Below, piece after piece: positions 6,169 to 6,345 of a DNA stretch of 6,345 bases. The DNA is from Anaerotignum sp. (lineage in GTDB: Bacteria; Bacillota; Clostridia; Lachnospirales; Anaerotignaceae). The stretch spans positions 1 to 6,345 of the forward strand of contig JAHHTX010000091.1 in NCBI GenBank assembly GCA_020024255.1. The letters run 5' to 3'. Numbering within the stretch: position 1 is the stretch's first letter; each line of letters begins with the position of its first letter. A program made the translations under genes and the position numbers. Under the pieces are notes generated by a model. The model did not search any database and was not told the origin of the DNA. It saw nothing but the letters and a program-made list of their open reading frames with translations.

Positions 6169-6187
6169 TATTGGCATTTTACCAATA
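6169..6187. repeat. Inverted repeat TATTGG-7-CCAATA
   Basis: TATTGG (6169-6174) and CCAATA (6182-6187) are perfect arms with a 7-bp centre, just upstream of the candidate transporter -35. It has the size of a regulator half-site pair, but no regulator gene is visible. The remaining bases 6188-6345 are A/T-rich and hold no gene or riboswitch I can recognise. Confidence 0.35.
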
Positions 6188-6345
6188 TAGAAGGAAGGTC
6201 TGCCGGAAAAATGTTGTCTGCAAAAAGAGAAAATCAATGGTTTATTGCAGATTTAACCCATACACAGAAAAGATTTCTTGGAAAAGGGATATAAGAATTT
6301 ACGACACCTGATTAGTATATTTCTTTATTAAAAATAGAGTAGACA

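Noticed and set aside
6211..6294. A 27-codon plus-strand frame (MLSAKRENQWFIADLTHTQ...) upstream of the transporter
   Set aside because: The nearest GGAAGG is too far from the ATG, there is no convincing promoter, and nothing recognisable is encoded; kept only as a weak small-ORF possibility.
6082..6345. A thiamine or other riboswitch in front of the importer
   Set aside because: No recognisable aptamer core such as the thiamine-element CTGAGA box was seen on the minus strand; only short inverted repeats are present.

Overview
The window looks like a low-to-moderate-GC Gram-positive anaerobe, probably a gut member of the Clostridia. The evidence is A-rich Shine-Dalgarno sites, sigma-A-type promoters, U-tract terminators, and a FapA/CheX/CheY set next to a nitrate/sulfonate/taurine-type ABC importer. 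This is a lineage-level inference only. The first ~1.07 kb has noticeably more AT-rich codon use than the rest and may come from a different genome.

Layout. (1) 31-1083, plus: a bifunctional uroporphyrinogen-III C-methyltransferase/uroporphyrinogen-III synthase (CobA-HemD) that breaks off after about 95 residues of HemD, inside a poly-A run. (2) 1085-1225: the hydrophilic C-terminal tail of a different, unrecognised protein, followed by a perfect 14-bp terminator hairpin (1244-1277). The 1064-1083 boundary therefore looks like a junction, either an assembly/cloning chimera or a real illegitimate recombination. (3) 1364-4480, plus: a candidate promoter, then fapA (DUF342), a CheX-family CheY-phosphatase and a stand-alone CheY-like receiver, closed by a strong terminator. 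A near-consensus extended -10 promoter overlaps the cheX stop codon and could express cheY separately. (4) 6081-4503, minus and convergent to the previous unit: an ATPase and permease pair of an SsuBC/TauBC/ThiZX-type importer with a 17-nt overlap and no substrate-binding protein in the window. (5) 6082-6345: the upstream region of the transporter, with inverted repeats and a weak promoter candidate but no convincing gene.

How it works together. CheY can be phosphorylated at Asp54 and CheX carries the ExxN dephosphorylation motif, so the two make a minimal phospho-signalling pair. Their linkage to FapA, a beta-helix protein with an unusual ~190-residue N-terminal extension, suggests that receiver status is tied to FapA or a cell-surface/motility process. 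No kinase, receptor or flagellar gene is present here. The most interesting points are the truncated cobA-hemD junction, the fapA-cheX-cheY module with its internal cheY promoter, and the ATPase start, where one G in a homopolymer decides which start codon is in frame.
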